The notes under the pieces: generated by a model
What the model saw: only the letters and a program-made list of their open reading frames with translations
Told to the model about the DNA's origin: nothing
Databases searched by the model: none
Made by a program: the position numbers and the translations under genes
Shown here: positions 5,914 to 6,145 of the stretch, in pieces
Layout of the letters: each line of letters opens with the position of its first letter
How positions within the stretch are numbered: the first letter of the stretch is position 1
NCBI GenBank assembly: GCA_902798675.1
Contig: CADBXQ010000072.1
Span: 1,774 to 7,918, forward strand
DNA length: 6,145 bases
Direction of reading: 5' to 3'
Source: Oscillospiraceae bacterium
GTDB lineage: Bacteria > Bacillota > Clostridia > Oscillospirales > Ruminococcaceae

Positions 5914-5940
5914 AAAAATCCGCCGCAATTTAGCAGCAGA
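5913..5940 (-). terminator. Rho-independent terminator of the right-edge gene
   Basis: On the minus strand TCTGCTGC pairs with GCGGCGGA (8 bp, two G-T wobbles) around the loop TAAATT, followed at once by six T. It starts 22 nt past the stop at 5963 and separates that gene from family member D. Confidence 0.8.
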
Positions 5941-5962
5941 CTCTTTATTTAAATAGCATAAA

Positions 5963-6145
5963 TTATTTGAAAAAATTTTTATCATCTTGGATTTGGCCGT
6001 CTGGAACTGGATTAAAAATTTCTCCAAAATCCCAATCTAAATCTTCAGAAATAATTTTGAGGATCATAAAAGCTTGATCTTCTTTAAGCTGATCTAAATC
6101 CAGCCAGCTGTTGTCTTTTAAAGCAGTGATAATGTCAAGAAGAGA
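5963..6145 (-). CDS. C-terminal 60 residues of an unrecognised protein
   Basis: An open minus-strand frame enters from the right edge and ends at TAA 5965-5963. It has no signal peptide or repeat features of the family in the visible part. The sequence is acidic and apparently helical (SLLDIITALKDNSWLDL, EDQAFMILKIISEDL) with a Trp-Asp-rich stretch (DWDFGEIF) and a polar end (DDKNFFK). The in-frame run of 60 codons in AT-rich DNA, sensible amino acid composition and a strong terminator 22 nt after the stop support it as a real gene end. I do not recognise the protein; the visible part is too short for a family call. It is likely transcribed separately from D because of the terminator. Confidence 0.65.
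   Translation of the reverse strand, partial: SLLDIITALKDNSWLDLDQLKEDQAFMILKIISEDLDWDFGEIFNPVPDGQIQDDKNFFK

Overview
The window is low-G+C bacterial DNA with the standard genetic code: Trp is TGG, and no TGA lies inside the intact frames. Shine-Dalgarno sequences are strong (AAGGAG, GAGGTG) and the exported proteins carry classical Sec signal peptides. This would suit a Firmicutes/Clostridia-like bacterium. Gene decay and reiterated secreted proteins would suit a host-associated lifestyle. Both are inferences, and no marker gene here fixes the taxonomy. No tRNA, rRNA, CRISPR array or insertion sequence was seen.

Every recognised gene is on the minus strand, and almost the whole window is one paralogous family, here named A to D plus one relic. 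From left to right it holds: A (1-1161, its 3' end beyond the window); a probable terminator and a decayed last repeat of B (1275-1414); B (1415-2983, 522 aa); a heavily decayed member (about 3098-3705); C (3706-4800, 364 aa); D (4961-5872, two frameshifts); a Rho-independent terminator (5913-5940); and the C-terminal 60 codons of an unrelated gene (5963-6145).

The family plan is: signal peptide of about 28 residues with a shared KKILA core; a charged, mostly acidic low-complexity linker; a conserved N-terminal cap; several helical repeats of 40-44 residues resembling ARM/HEAT solenoids, nearly all ending helix B with a Cys; and a short terminal module of the type K-x-F-S-x-x-E-F-x-x-V-[KR]...C. 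The proteins are predicted to be exported alpha-solenoids. No biochemical function can be read from the sequence; protein binding at the cell surface or in a host is a guess.

The locus looks like a birth-and-death array. C holds very recent 123-bp tandem duplications and B holds a 15-bp minisatellite. B has lost its last repeat to a nonsense codon plus a 1-nt deletion. D has compensating frameshifts, one at an A-AAA-AAA heptamer directly after the start. The relic at 3098-3705 preserves the fold pattern through many stops. A and C share a promoter block containing TTWACA-type direct repeats 11 bp apart, which suggests common regulation.
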